64,000 nt of DNA from JAEWWD01 sp964440115 (GTDB taxonomy: Bacteria; Bacillota; Clostridia; Christensenellales; CAG-138): contig CAYTPV010000009.1 of the NCBI GenBank assembly GCA_964440115.1, forward strand, positions 120,747 to 184,746, read 5' to 3'. The notes beneath the pieces are model-generated. The model ran no database searches. It was not told where the DNA came from and was given only the letters and a program-made list of their open reading frames with translations. Positions 34,304 through 41,985 of the stretch are shown one piece after another (within the stretch, counting starts at the first letter, position 1; every line of letters starts with the position of its first letter). Position numbers and translations under genes: made by a program.

Positions 34304-34534
34304 TTGCCGGATTGGAAATTGCAGTTTAGATCATATGTGACGCAGCACAAGTGGACGGTATTTCTGGTATTAGCCGGCCTGATTATTACCGTATTGATAT
34401 TTACGATTAATTTCTGGCGCACGCTGTTGCTTTGCCTGATTGTTGGCGTGTGCTTTTTTGTGGGCAGCCTAATGGACAAGGGCGGATGGGAACTGGTGAA
34501 ATCCTTCCTGGATCGCGTATTGCCCAAACGATGA
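34304..34534 (+). CDS. DUF2273 small membrane protein
   Basis: The 76-residue protein has two hydrophobic helices (WTVFLVLAGLIITVLIFTI and FWRTLLLCLIVGVCFFVGSLMDKG) and a basic end, the DUF2273 pattern found beside amaP in Firmicutes. Function is not established; it probably helps the Asp23-AmaP membrane assembly. The start is TTG at 34304, 7 bases after GGAGTG. Confidence 0.85.
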   Translation: MPDWKLQFRSYVTQHKWTVFLVLAGLIITVLIFTINFWRTLLLCLIVGVCFFVGSLMDKGGWELVKSFLDRVLPKR

Positions 34535-34564
34535 AGGTATAATCCGGGGAGGAAGTTCCTGCTT

Positions 34565-34984
34565 ATGAGCAGAAAGATAGCGCGCGAAGTAGCCATGAAA
34601 CTGATATTTGCCCGTATGCTGGGCGGCGAGAACGATTATCGCTGCATATTGGAGCAAACGGGAATCGAAGGGGAACCACCGCAAGAGGATATAGATTTTG
34701 CGGATAGCCTGGTTGCCGGCATTGAAGAGAAAAAAGAAGAAATCGATGATATGATTGCGCAGAGCGCCATCGGGTGGACGATCAGCCGTATGCCCAACGT
34801 GGATCTTTGCATACTGCGCATTGCTCTTTATGAAATGATGCATCGTGAGGATATACCGCACAGTGTATCCATCAACGAAGCTGTGGAGCTTGCCAAAAGA
34901 TTTGCGGGGGACAAGTCCCCTGCATATATCAACGGCATTCTTGGCACGCTTTCCAAACAAATTGAAGGAATTCCCGTGGAATAA
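34565..34984 (+). CDS. nusB: Transcription antitermination factor NusB
   Basis: NusB acts with NusE (S10) in antitermination on rRNA operons. The 139-residue product has the all-helical NusB pattern: SRKIAREVAMKLIFARML, then IDFADSLVAGIEEKKEEID, RMPNVDLCILRIALYEMMH and PHSVSINEAVELAKRFAGDKSPAYINGILG, the last segment being the family signature. GGGGAGGAAG precedes the ATG. The nusB-xseA-xseB-ispA order is typical. Confidence 0.94.
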   Translation: MSRKIAREVAMKLIFARMLGGENDYRCILEQTGIEGEPPQEDIDFADSLVAGIEEKKEEIDDMIAQSAIGWTISRMPNVDLCILRIALYEMMHREDIPHSVSINEAVELAKRFAGDKSPAYINGILGTLSKQIEGIPVE

Positions 34985-35136
34985 CAGGTTTACGCTGAAC
35001 TTTAGATCCGGGATTGAACGATTATGCAAGCATCGTCTTACGGCGATGCTTCACGTGTTTGTATGCAGATGCTTGCAAACGGTTTTCGAAATTACACCTG
35101 AATTGCCTATGCTTGCGATGTTATCAGGAGAATGTC

Positions 35137-36363
35137 ATGGTGGAAAGGTCCTTAACTGTTACACAGCTGAATGAATATGTCGGCACGCTGCTCGGCAGCG
35201 ATCCTTTGCTGCGCAATCTCAAGGTGCAAGGCGAGCTTTCCGGATTTAAGAGGCATACGACAGGTCATCTGTATTTTTCTCTGAAGGATGAAAATGCGGT
35301 GGTGCGCTGTGTTATGTTCCGCTCCGCCGCGCAGTCACTTGAGTTTATTCCGCAGGATGGCATGCGCGTGCAGGCGGGCGGATACGCTGCGCTATATACA
35401 CGAGACGGTCAGTTTCAGCTTTATGTGCAATCCATGCAGAAGGATGGAGAAGGCGAGCTTTACCGCCGGTTTTTATTGCTCAAAACAAAGCTCGAAGCTC
35501 TCGGTTACTTTGATCAGACCCACAAGCGCGCCATTCCGTTTTTGCCTTCCTGTGTCGGTATTGTAACATCCGCTACCGGTGCGGCGCTGCAGGATATTCT
35601 GCAGATCATTCGAAGGCGTTTTCCTCGTATGGATGTGCAGATCTGTCCTGTATTGGTGCAGGGCGCTGGCGCGGCGGAAGATATTGCGGCGGGAATTCGC
35701 CATATGAACAGGCATAGCCGCGCTTCTGTGCTGATCGTCGCGCGAGGCGGCGGCAGCATGGAGGATTTATGGGCATTCAATGAACCAGCGGTCGCAAAAG
35801 CGATATTTGAAAGTCGAATACCCGTCGTCAGCGCAGTAGGACATGAGACGGATTTTACCATTGCGGATTTTACGGCGGATCTGAGGGCGCCGACGCCTTC
35901 TGCCGCAGCAGAACTATGCGTTCCGGAATACGCCGCGCTGCTTCAGCACACGGATGAACTGGTTTCCGAACGGCTGCCAAGAGCGTTGATGCATAGTATA
36001 TCCGTGAAACGCGACAGGCTGCATTTATTGCTGCGCGCGCGGGGGTTTTCGGCCGCGGAGCATAAAGCTTTGATGAAACGGCAGATACTAGAAAACAACA
36101 TGAAAAGGCTGCGCATGAACGCATTTGCTGCCATGCAGGAAAAACGGGCGGCAGCACAGGGCATGCTGCACAGGTTGCTGCCGCTGTCGCCTGACTCAGC
36201 ACTCCAAAGAGGATTTGCCATCATCAGCGACAGTGCCGGGCGGGTAGTATCATCAGTGACCGGATTTTCAGAGAACATGCAAGTCATGCTGCGTATGCGT
36301 GACGGATCAGCCCATGCACGCATTGAGGACATCACAGAAAACGCGTCACAGGCAGGTGATTAA
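35137..36363 (+). CDS. xseA: Exodeoxyribonuclease VII large subunit
   Basis: XseA is the catalytic subunit of exonuclease VII, which degrades single-stranded DNA. The 408-residue product has an N-terminal OB fold (LTVTQLNEYVGTLLGSD, VQGELSGFKRHTTGHLYFSLKD) and the nuclease core (IVTSATGAALQDILQIIRRR, LIVARGGGSMEDLWAFN, VVSAVGHETDFTIADFTAD, RAPTPSAAAEL). The frame is open upstream to 35014, but ATG 35137 behind CAGGAG gives the normal N-terminus. The C-terminus carries a coiled-coil stretch. Confidence 0.95.
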   Translation: MVERSLTVTQLNEYVGTLLGSDPLLRNLKVQGELSGFKRHTTGHLYFSLKDENAVVRCVMFRSAAQSLEFIPQDGMRVQAGGYAALYTRDGQFQLYVQSMQKDGEGELYRRFLLLKTKLEALGYFDQTHKRAIPFLPSCVGIVTSATGAALQDILQIIRRRFPRMDVQICPVLVQGAGAAEDIAAGIRHMNRHSRASVLIVARGGGSMEDLWAFNEPAVAKAIFESRIPVVSAVGHETDFTIADFTADLRAPTPSAAAELCVPEYAALLQHTDELVSERLPRALMHSISVKRDRLHLLLRARGFSAAEHKALMKRQILENNMKRLRMNAFAAMQEKRAAAQGMLHRLLPLSPDSALQRGFAIISDSAGRVVSSVTGFSENMQVMLRMRDGSAHARIEDITENASQAGD

Positions 36364-36364
36364 A

Positions 36365-36574
36365 TTGGAAGAGAAAAAAACATTCGAAGCCTCCATGGAG
36401 GAACTGGAAAGCATCGTCCAAAAACTAGAATCCGGCAACATTCCTTTGAACGAAATGGTCGCGCTGTATGAGCGCGGCGCAGCGTTGGGCAAGCACTGCA
36501 TGGCCATGCTGGATGAATACCAGGGCAGGCTGGAAACGTTGGAACGCGGCGTAAACCCGGAGGAAAACGTATGA
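36365..36574 (+). CDS. xseB: Exodeoxyribonuclease VII small subunit
   Basis: The 69-residue helical protein shows the XseB pattern FEASMEELESIVQKLESGNIPLNEMVALYERG followed by a helix ending in RLETL. It caps the large subunit and regulates it. The start is TTG at 36365, two bases after the xseA stop, with AGGTGA before it. Its stop overlaps the ispA start (ATGA), so all three genes are coupled. Confidence 0.93.
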   Translation: MEEKKTFEASMEELESIVQKLESGNIPLNEMVALYERGAALGKHCMAMLDEYQGRLETLERGVNPEENV

Positions 36575-37455
36575 CGTTTTCTGAACAGCAAAGCCGGTAT
36601 ATTGCCGTAATCGAGCCCGCGCTGCAGGCGTATCTAAAAGAAAATGAAATCCCTGCCTTACTGCAGGAAAGCATGTCGTACAGCGTATTTGCGGGAGGAA
36701 AGCGACTGCGCCCGTGCCTTACGCTTGCGGCCTGTGAGATGCTGGACGGCAGAGTGGCAGATGCGCTTCCGTATGCCTGCGCGTTGGAGTTCATACACAC
36801 CTATTCCCTGATCCACGACGATCTGCCTGGCATGGATAACGATGATTACCGACGTGGGCGTCCTACCAGCCATAAGGTTTTCGGAGAAGGACAAGCCATA
36901 TTGGCTGGGGACGGGCTGCTCTCCTATGCGGTTGAAATTATGCTGGAGACTGCAGTCAGCAGCAAAAAAACGGGTCATTTGCAAGCGGCAATGGCAATAG
37001 CCAACGGTGCCGGTGCGCGGGGGATGGTTGCGGGGCAGTGCCTTGATTTGCAGCAGGAAGGCAAACGCGTACCGGATGAGGCGATGCTCCATAGAATCCA
37101 TCGGGGAAAGACAGCGGCGATGCTGGTTGCGGCTGTTTTAGTTGGTGCATACTGTGCTGACGCGCAGGAATGTGAGATTGCGGCTCTTCGTGAATTTGGG
37201 GAGCAATACGGCCTGTTATTTCAGATCACGGACGATATTTTGGATGTTACCGGCAGCGCTGAAGATCTTGGCAAAAGCACAGGCAAGGACGAACGCGAGG
37301 GCAAGCTGACTTTCCCATTTGTTTACGGGCTGTCGGGAGCGCAGGCCCGAGCGGATATTGCGGCGCAAGCTGCGATTGCGGTGCTGCGGCCATTTGGTAA
37401 AAATGCGCAGTATTTTCACTCGCTCGTTGAATATACGCTTACACGCAGGCACTAA
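36571..37455 (+). CDS. ispA: Polyprenyl (farnesyl/geranyl) diphosphate synthase
   Basis: The enzyme condenses isopentenyl diphosphate with allylic diphosphates. The 294-residue product has the first aspartate-rich motif in LIHDDLPGMDNDDYRRG and the second in QITDDILDVTGS, both intact, with GGKRLRPCLTLAACEM near the N-terminus. It starts inside the xseB stop. In many Clostridia dxs follows ispA; here an unrelated unknown gene follows instead. Confidence 0.94.
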   Translation: MTFSEQQSRYIAVIEPALQAYLKENEIPALLQESMSYSVFAGGKRLRPCLTLAACEMLDGRVADALPYACALEFIHTYSLIHDDLPGMDNDDYRRGRPTSHKVFGEGQAILAGDGLLSYAVEIMLETAVSSKKTGHLQAAMAIANGAGARGMVAGQCLDLQQEGKRVPDEAMLHRIHRGKTAAMLVAAVLVGAYCADAQECEIAALREFGEQYGLLFQITDDILDVTGSAEDLGKSTGKDEREGKLTFPFVYGLSGAQARADIAAQAAIAVLRPFGKNAQYFHSLVEYTLTRRH

Positions 37456-37500
37456 GCGTTAAAAACAACAGTACGTTTTACATTTATTGGCCATAACGTT

Positions 37501-37527
37501 TAAGTTTCTTTCAAGAAATGCCGATTA
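37501..37527 (+). promoter_or_regulatory. Sigma-28 (SigD/FliA) promoter
   Basis: TAAG (37501-37504), 15 bases, then GCCGATTA (37520-37527) match the SigD consensus TAAA-N15-GCCGATAA with one mismatch in each element. The start point would be near 37534, 41 bases before the 37575 gene. This is the best sigma-28 site I see in the window. Confidence 0.75.
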
Positions 37528-37574
37528 TATGGGCAGATGAACGGATTCAACGTCTGGCAAAGGAGTGAGAAAAT

Positions 37575-38189
37575 ATGTCGCTGGAAATCCATAACTCATC
37601 CGTGGGTGATATTCGGGGTATAAACGCCGTAGCGAATTCCAGACAGAATTCTTCTGTTGCGTCGGGTAAGGAAGAAGAAGCATACTCTGTAAGTAAATCC
37701 GGAAATAACCCCAGTCAGTTTGAGGTGGACTATGACAAAATAAGGTCACTGAAAGCCGATTACAGAAAAGGTTACAGCGCGTTCCGACATATGGTGACTA
37801 CGCTGCTGCACAAGCAGGGCCAAAAATCCCAGGATATATTGAAAAAGATTTTCGGGGAAAACGGGAATTTTGAAAATGTCACGGATCTTGGGAAAGTGAT
37901 GGCTTCTCTGGACGTGGATGATGAAACGCGTGCTGAGGCGGCGTCACTCATCGGCGAAGACGGCGATTTGGGCGTAAACCAGGTCTCAAAAAACATACTG
38001 GACTTCGCAAAAGCAGCCAGCGGCGGAGATCCATCAAAAATTGAAGAATTAAAGCAGGCTTTTCTAAAAGGCCTTTCAGAAGCGGAACATGTTTGGGGCG
38101 GTTCATTGCCGCAAATCAGTTACCAGACTAAAGAAGCTGTGCTCAAAGGGTTTGAAGAATGGGAGAATTCAAATACAGCCAAAGGTTAG
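37575..38189 (+). CDS. Unknown protein under a sigma-28 promoter, probably motility-linked
   Basis: I do not recognise this 204-residue protein with certainty. The first 45 residues are low-complexity, Ser/Asn-rich. The rest is helical, with YRKGYSAFRHMVTTLLHKQ, a loop GEDGDLGVNQVSKNILDFAK, and a C-terminal GLSEAEHVWGGSLPQIS followed by EAVLKGFEEW. That ending resembles DUF5610-type proteins (G-L-P-x-I-S then G-F-D/E-x-W), a similarity from memory. AAAGGAGTG precedes the ATG. It has its own SigD promoter and terminator, so it is a single-gene unit probably expressed with the flagellar late genes. Confidence 0.8.
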   Translation: MSLEIHNSSVGDIRGINAVANSRQNSSVASGKEEEAYSVSKSGNNPSQFEVDYDKIRSLKADYRKGYSAFRHMVTTLLHKQGQKSQDILKKIFGENGNFENVTDLGKVMASLDVDDETRAEAASLIGEDGDLGVNQVSKNILDFAKAASGGDPSKIEELKQAFLKGLSEAEHVWGGSLPQISYQTKEAVLKGFEEWENSNTAKG

Positions 38190-38209
38190 ATCAAACAGCA
38201 GTAGCATTT

Positions 38210-38240
38210 GAAAGTGCCAACGCGGCACTTTCTTTTTTTT
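38210..38240 (+). terminator. Terminator of the SigD-controlled gene
   Basis: GAAAGTGCC pairs perfectly with GGCACTTTC around a 5-base loop and is followed by eight T. Confidence 0.93.
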
Positions 38241-38381
38241 ACATTTTATATGGTTCAATCCAGTTGTGACAGCAACTTCTTTGATAACGATGCATACGAG
38301 AAGACATACTATTTGCATACGGCTTTGTGCATTGCACCGGCCTTGACATAGAGTCCAATCCGTCGGAAAGGAGTGAACTGT

Positions 38382-38546
38382 ATGCGGACACTGACACTTG
38401 GCCTGGGCGTTGGCATGGTCGCGGGCGCGACTTTGGCGGCGGCTGCGATTAACACTATGTACCCTGATGTTTCAAAGCGAATGCTGCGCGACGGCAGACG
38501 CGCTGTACGCAGCACAAGGCGCACCCTTAATAATTTCATGGGATAG
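38382..38546 (+). CDS. Small membrane protein with basic tail (54 residues)
   Basis: A 54-residue frame starts with ATG behind GGAAAGGAGTG, an excellent ribosome binding site. It encodes one glycine/alanine-rich hydrophobic helix (LTLGLGVGMVAGATLAAAA) followed by an arginine-rich tail (SKRMLRDGRRAVRSTRRT). The layout is like YtxH-type small proteins, but I cannot assign a family. It is followed directly by a hairpin terminator. The ribosome binding site and terminator make it likely to be real. Confidence 0.7.
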   Translation: MRTLTLGLGVGMVAGATLAAAAINTMYPDVSKRMLRDGRRAVRSTRRTLNNFMG

Positions 38547-38554
38547 TGCGCAGC

Positions 38555-38587
38555 AAACGGTCCGCCTGTGTGCGGGCCGTTTCTTCA
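38555..38587 (+). terminator. Terminator after the 54-residue gene
   Basis: AAACGG-CCGC pairs with GCGG-CCGTTT (one mismatch) around a 6-base loop and is followed by a T-rich stretch. Confidence 0.7.
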
Positions 38588-38588
38588 T

Positions 38589-38617
38589 TTGAAAAACTGT
38601 TTAATATAGGATATAAT
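38589..38617 (+). promoter_or_regulatory. Sigma-A promoter of the ireB operon
   Basis: TTGAAA and consensus TATAAT are 17 bases apart, 25 bases before ireB. Confidence 0.8.
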
Positions 38618-38642
38618 AACCACAGTACAGGGGGTGGTGGGA

Positions 38643-38909
38643 ATGAACGACAACACAAGCGGGACAATGCAGTTTCAGCTTCCGAGGGACAGGCGTGCCG
38701 CGAATGAAATCATTATGACGGTATTCAGCGCTATGAAGGAAAAGGGGTATGACCCCGTTAACCAAATCGTTGGATACCTACTTTCTGGTGATCCCACCTA
38801 TATCACGAGTTATAACAACGCGCGGTATTTGATACGCCGCTTGGATCGGGACGAGCTGGTGGAAGAACTGGTTCGTTACTACGTGGAAAGCAACGCTTCG
38901 GCAGAGTAG
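38643..38909 (+). CDS. ireB: IreB family regulatory phosphoprotein
   Basis: The 88-residue protein matches the IreB/UPF0297 family: FQLPRDRRAANEIIMTVFSAMKEKGYDPVNQIVGYLLSGDPTYI is too long to be chance, with key points YDPVNQIVGYLLSGDP and ITSYNNARYLIRRLDRDE. IreB is a substrate of the PASTA Ser/Thr kinase in Enterococcus and affects antimicrobial tolerance. Together with ruvX and the DUF1292 gene it forms a conserved Firmicute trio. ATG 38643 is preceded by a G-rich ribosome binding site. Confidence 0.93.
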   Translation: MNDNTSGTMQFQLPRDRRAANEIIMTVFSAMKEKGYDPVNQIVGYLLSGDPTYITSYNNARYLIRRLDRDELVEELVRYYVESNASAE

Positions 38910-38913
38910 TGAA

Positions 38914-39858
38914 TTGAAGCATTCCATATTGGGCAACACAGGAATATCGGTGTCTCGCCTGTGCCTTGGAACATTGACTATGGGACCGCTGCAAAGAAAC
39001 CTGCCCCTTGTACAAGGGGTGGGTCTTTTGGAATCTGCGTTTTCTCTGGGCGTAAATTTTTTGGATACTGCAGAAATTTATGGCACTTATCCTTATGTGA
39101 AGGAAGCACTGCGCATCAAACCGGATGCTGTCGTATGTACGAAATCCTATTCTTATGATACTCCAACAGCAGAAGCCAGCTTTCGCACCGCAGTGGAAGG
39201 GTTGGGGCGCGAGTATTTGGATGTATTTCTTCTACATGAGCAGGAGAGCATGCATACCATTCGCGGACACTGGCAGGCGATTGAGTACTTTCTCAAAAAA
39301 AAGCGGGAAGGGTATATCGGCGCTCTGGGCATTTCCACACATTATATAGCGGGTGTGGAAGGCGCGAACCGGTATCCGGAACTGGACATCATTTTTCCGC
39401 TGATCAACCAAACCGGCATAGGCATCGCAGATGGTTCTGCGGCACGGATGCTTGAGAAGATTGAGCAGGCGCATGAACTTGGAAAAGGCGTGATTGCCAT
39501 GAAGCCGCTTGGCGGCGGGCATCTAATCAACGACCGGCGTGCCGCGCTGGATTTTATTCTGGAGCAGCCATGCATCCATACCATCGCCATAGGCATTCAA
39601 AGCGAAGCCGAGCTTCGTTATAATTGCGCTGTGTTTTCAGGCGAAGAGCCAGACGAGGAACTCATCAATAAAATCGACTCGCAGCAGCGGCAGCTGCTGA
39701 TACATGATTGGTGTACCGGCTGCGGTTCGTGCGTGCAGCGATGCAAAAACCACGCGCTTTCGATTAATGATGGAAAATCTGTCGTGGATGCGGAGAAATG
39801 CGCACTTTGCGGTTACTGTGCGGCGGTATGCCCGCAGTTTTGTATTAAAGTAATTTAA
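38914..39858 (+). CDS. Aldo/keto reductase with C-terminal ferredoxin domain
   Basis: The 314-residue protein has an N-terminal aldo/keto reductase barrel (ISVSRLCLGTLTMGPLQ, FLDTAEIYGTYPYVKEAL, catalytic Asp, Tyr and Lys in that region and in VVCTKSY) with VFLLHEQES. The C-terminus carries two 4Fe-4S clusters (CTGCGSCVQRC and CALCGYCAAVCP). Such fusions probably exchange electrons with ferredoxin rather than NADPH. The start is TTG at 38914, only 4 bases after ireB, without a strong ribosome binding site. It interrupts the usual ireB-ruvX pair. Confidence 0.87.
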   Translation: MKHSILGNTGISVSRLCLGTLTMGPLQRNLPLVQGVGLLESAFSLGVNFLDTAEIYGTYPYVKEALRIKPDAVVCTKSYSYDTPTAEASFRTAVEGLGREYLDVFLLHEQESMHTIRGHWQAIEYFLKKKREGYIGALGISTHYIAGVEGANRYPELDIIFPLINQTGIGIADGSAARMLEKIEQAHELGKGVIAMKPLGGGHLINDRRAALDFILEQPCIHTIAIGIQSEAELRYNCAVFSGEEPDEELINKIDSQQRQLLIHDWCTGCGSCVQRCKNHALSINDGKSVVDAEKCALCGYCAAVCPQFCIKVI

Positions 39859-39872
39859 AGGCGGGAAACTCA

Positions 39873-40289
39873 ATGCAGCGGATACTTGCGTTGGATGTGG
39901 GGGATAAACGAATTGGGATTGCAGTGAGCGATCCTTTGGGATATACTGCCCAAGGGCTTGAAACATATACGCGGCAGGGTGATATTGAAAAAGACGTCGG
40001 TCATATCCTTGCAATAGCGGCCAGATACAAGCCGGTGCGGCTGTTGTTTGGGATGCCCCGCAATATGGACGGCAGTTATGGGTTCCAGAGCGAAAAAGTG
40101 CGCGCATTTGCGGATGCGGTGCTTTCGAACTGGGACGGCGAATATGACTTTTATGATGAACGGTTAACGACTGCTGCTGCGGAGCGCATGCTCATCGATG
40201 CGGACGTCAGTCGTGAAAAGCGCCGCAAGGTAATCGATAAAGTGGCGGCTGTCGTGATATTACAGGGATATCTGGAAACTCAGTATTAA
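39873..40289 (+). CDS. ruvX: Holliday junction resolvase-like protein RuvX (YqgF)
   Basis: The 138-residue protein has the YqgF RNase H-like fold: ILALDVGDKRIGIAVSDPLG with the first catalytic Asp, LLFGMPRNMDGSYGFQSEKVRAFA, and YDERLTTAAAERML plus DKVAAVVILQGYL. Family members have been linked to 16S rRNA 5' processing and to junction resolution. GCGGGAA precedes the ATG. It is cotranscribed with ireB upstream and the DUF1292 gene downstream. Confidence 0.93.
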   Translation: MQRILALDVGDKRIGIAVSDPLGYTAQGLETYTRQGDIEKDVGHILAIAARYKPVRLLFGMPRNMDGSYGFQSEKVRAFADAVLSNWDGEYDFYDERLTTAAAERMLIDADVSREKRRKVIDKVAAVVILQGYLETQY

Positions 40290-40306
40290 CGTCAAGGAGG
40301 CGCAGC

Positions 40307-40615
40307 ATGGAAGATAAGCAGAAAAAGAGTATTGTGGACGAGGAAAGCGCAGAGGAAGTTACGCTGTTGGATGAGAACGGAAAAGAAGTCAAGTTTGACC
40401 ACCTGTTGACTTTCTTTCATGAAAATGAGAAATATATCGCACTGATGCCTCTTGATGAGGTTGAGAATGTCGATGAAGACGAAGTGGTTTTGCTGCATGT
40501 CGTCACCAAAAATGGTGAGGATGTTTATGAAACCATAGAAAACGAAATACTGCTCGACGAAGTATTTGAAACTTTCCTGGAATTGTTTGAGGAAATGGTG
40601 GAGCAGGAGGATTAA
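40307..40615 (+). CDS. DUF1292 protein (YrzB-like)
   Basis: The 102-residue, strongly acidic protein has the DUF1292 core VTLLDENGKEVKFDHLLTF, then ENEKYIALMPL and DEDEVVLLHV. It is the third member of the ireB-ruvX-yrzB set; function is unknown. AAGGAGGCG precedes the ATG, and the next gene begins immediately after its stop. Confidence 0.88.
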   Translation: MEDKQKKSIVDEESAEEVTLLDENGKEVKFDHLLTFFHENEKYIALMPLDEVENVDEDEVVLLHVVTKNGEDVYETIENEILLDEVFETFLELFEEMVEQED

Positions 40616-41929
40616 TTGCAGCGTATTGTCGGGATAGATTCGGGAAGCATTGCGGAAGAACTGGGGATTCAGGCCGGGGATTCGTTGCTATCCATTGACG
40701 GGAAACCGGTGTTGGACGTCGTGGATTATCAATTCCTATGTGCCGAGGAACGGCTGACTCTTGTTTTTTCTCGCGGTGATGGCGAACAGTATGAAGCTGT
40801 GGTGGAAAAGGATGCGTATGAGCCTCTTGGTCTGCAATTCGAAAGCGGCCTCATGAGCACTGTCCGCGCCTGCAAGAACCACTGCTTATTCTGCTTTATC
40901 GATCAAATGCCCAAAGGCGGGCGTTCAACGCTGCAATTTAAGGATGATGACTGGCGTATGTCCTTCATCATGGGCAACTATATTACGCTGACGAATGTTG
41001 ATGAGGCTGAATTTCAGCGTATACTCGACAGACGCGTCAGCCCGCTGTTTATTTCTGTACATGCGACTGACCCTGCCGTTCGAGTGAAAATGATGCGCAA
41101 TCCCAGCGCGGGATTGCTGCCTGAACGGCTTGCAAAGCTGCGCGACGCCAACCTGCGTTTTCATTGCCAAATCGTCTGCTGCCCCGGCATCAATGACGGA
41201 GAGGTTCTCGACAAAACGCTTCAGGATCTTGCCGCGTTCATGCCTGCGGCGCAATCCGTTGCGGTTGTGCCGGTGGGGCTAACGAAGTATCGGGACGAAT
41301 TATCCCCCTTGCGAATATTTACGCAGGAGGAAGCCAAACGTGTACTGCTGCAGATACGGGCGTTTGCGGATATCTGCAAGCGCAAAGCGAAAACCGCTTT
41401 TGTGTTTGCCGCGGATGAACTGATACTGGCGGCGGGAGAAGAACTGCCTAAGTACGAGGAATACGAAGACTTTCCTCAAATTGAAAACGGGGTCGGCCTT
41501 TTGCGCCTGTTCGAGCATGAATTTCTTGAAGAATTGGCCGAACAGCGGCCCTTGAAAAAGAGATTTGCTTTCGACGCAGCCGGCGGCATGCTTGCGCACG
41601 CATTCATGAAAGAGCTGTATACCAAGCTCGGACGATATGGCGTTGACTGCGAACCTCATGCGATACGCAACGATTACTTTGGACCAACCATCACTGTAGG
41701 CGGACTTATTACGGGGCAGGATCTGCTTGCGCAGCTAAAGGGCAGACTGAAAACGAAATTCCTGTTGCTGCCGCACAATATGCTGCGCGAGGGTGAAGAT
41801 GTTTTCCTCGATGGCATGACGGCGGAAGAACTGGCAAAAGCCCTTGGCATTCGCGTTGTTCCGGTGCGTGGCGGCGGGGATGATTGGATACGTACGATAT
41901 TTGAGCTCGCAGAAAACTGCGCTCGCTGA
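40616..41929 (+). CDS. DUF512 radical-SAM-like protein with N-terminal PDZ domain
   Basis: The 437-residue protein opens with a PDZ-like domain (AEELGIQAGDSLLSIDGKPV). It then has a radical SAM-like cysteine motif C-x3-C-x2-C (CKNHCLFCF) followed by IDQMPKGGRSTLQFKDDDWRMSF, and ends in a DUF512 domain with TGQDLL and LPHNMLREGEDVFLDG. The exact reaction is unknown. The gene usually stands next to der in Clostridia, as here. TTG at 40616 follows GCAGGAGGA and starts right after the DUF1292 stop. Confidence 0.88.
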   Translation: MQRIVGIDSGSIAEELGIQAGDSLLSIDGKPVLDVVDYQFLCAEERLTLVFSRGDGEQYEAVVEKDAYEPLGLQFESGLMSTVRACKNHCLFCFIDQMPKGGRSTLQFKDDDWRMSFIMGNYITLTNVDEAEFQRILDRRVSPLFISVHATDPAVRVKMMRNPSAGLLPERLAKLRDANLRFHCQIVCCPGINDGEVLDKTLQDLAAFMPAAQSVAVVPVGLTKYRDELSPLRIFTQEEAKRVLLQIRAFADICKRKAKTAFVFAADELILAAGEELPKYEEYEDFPQIENGVGLLRLFEHEFLEELAEQRPLKKRFAFDAAGGMLAHAFMKELYTKLGRYGVDCEPHAIRNDYFGPTITVGGLITGQDLLAQLKGRLKTKFLLLPHNMLREGEDVFLDGMTAEELAKALGIRVVPVRGGGDDWIRTIFELAENCAR

Positions 41930-41985
41930 AATACATATGAAAAAGCTTACGGCCCGGAATGAACTTCGGGCGGGGAGGATCGGAT

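Noticed and set aside
33721..34596. 291-codon - strand frame
   Set aside because: Antisense shadow of amaP and the DUF2273 gene.
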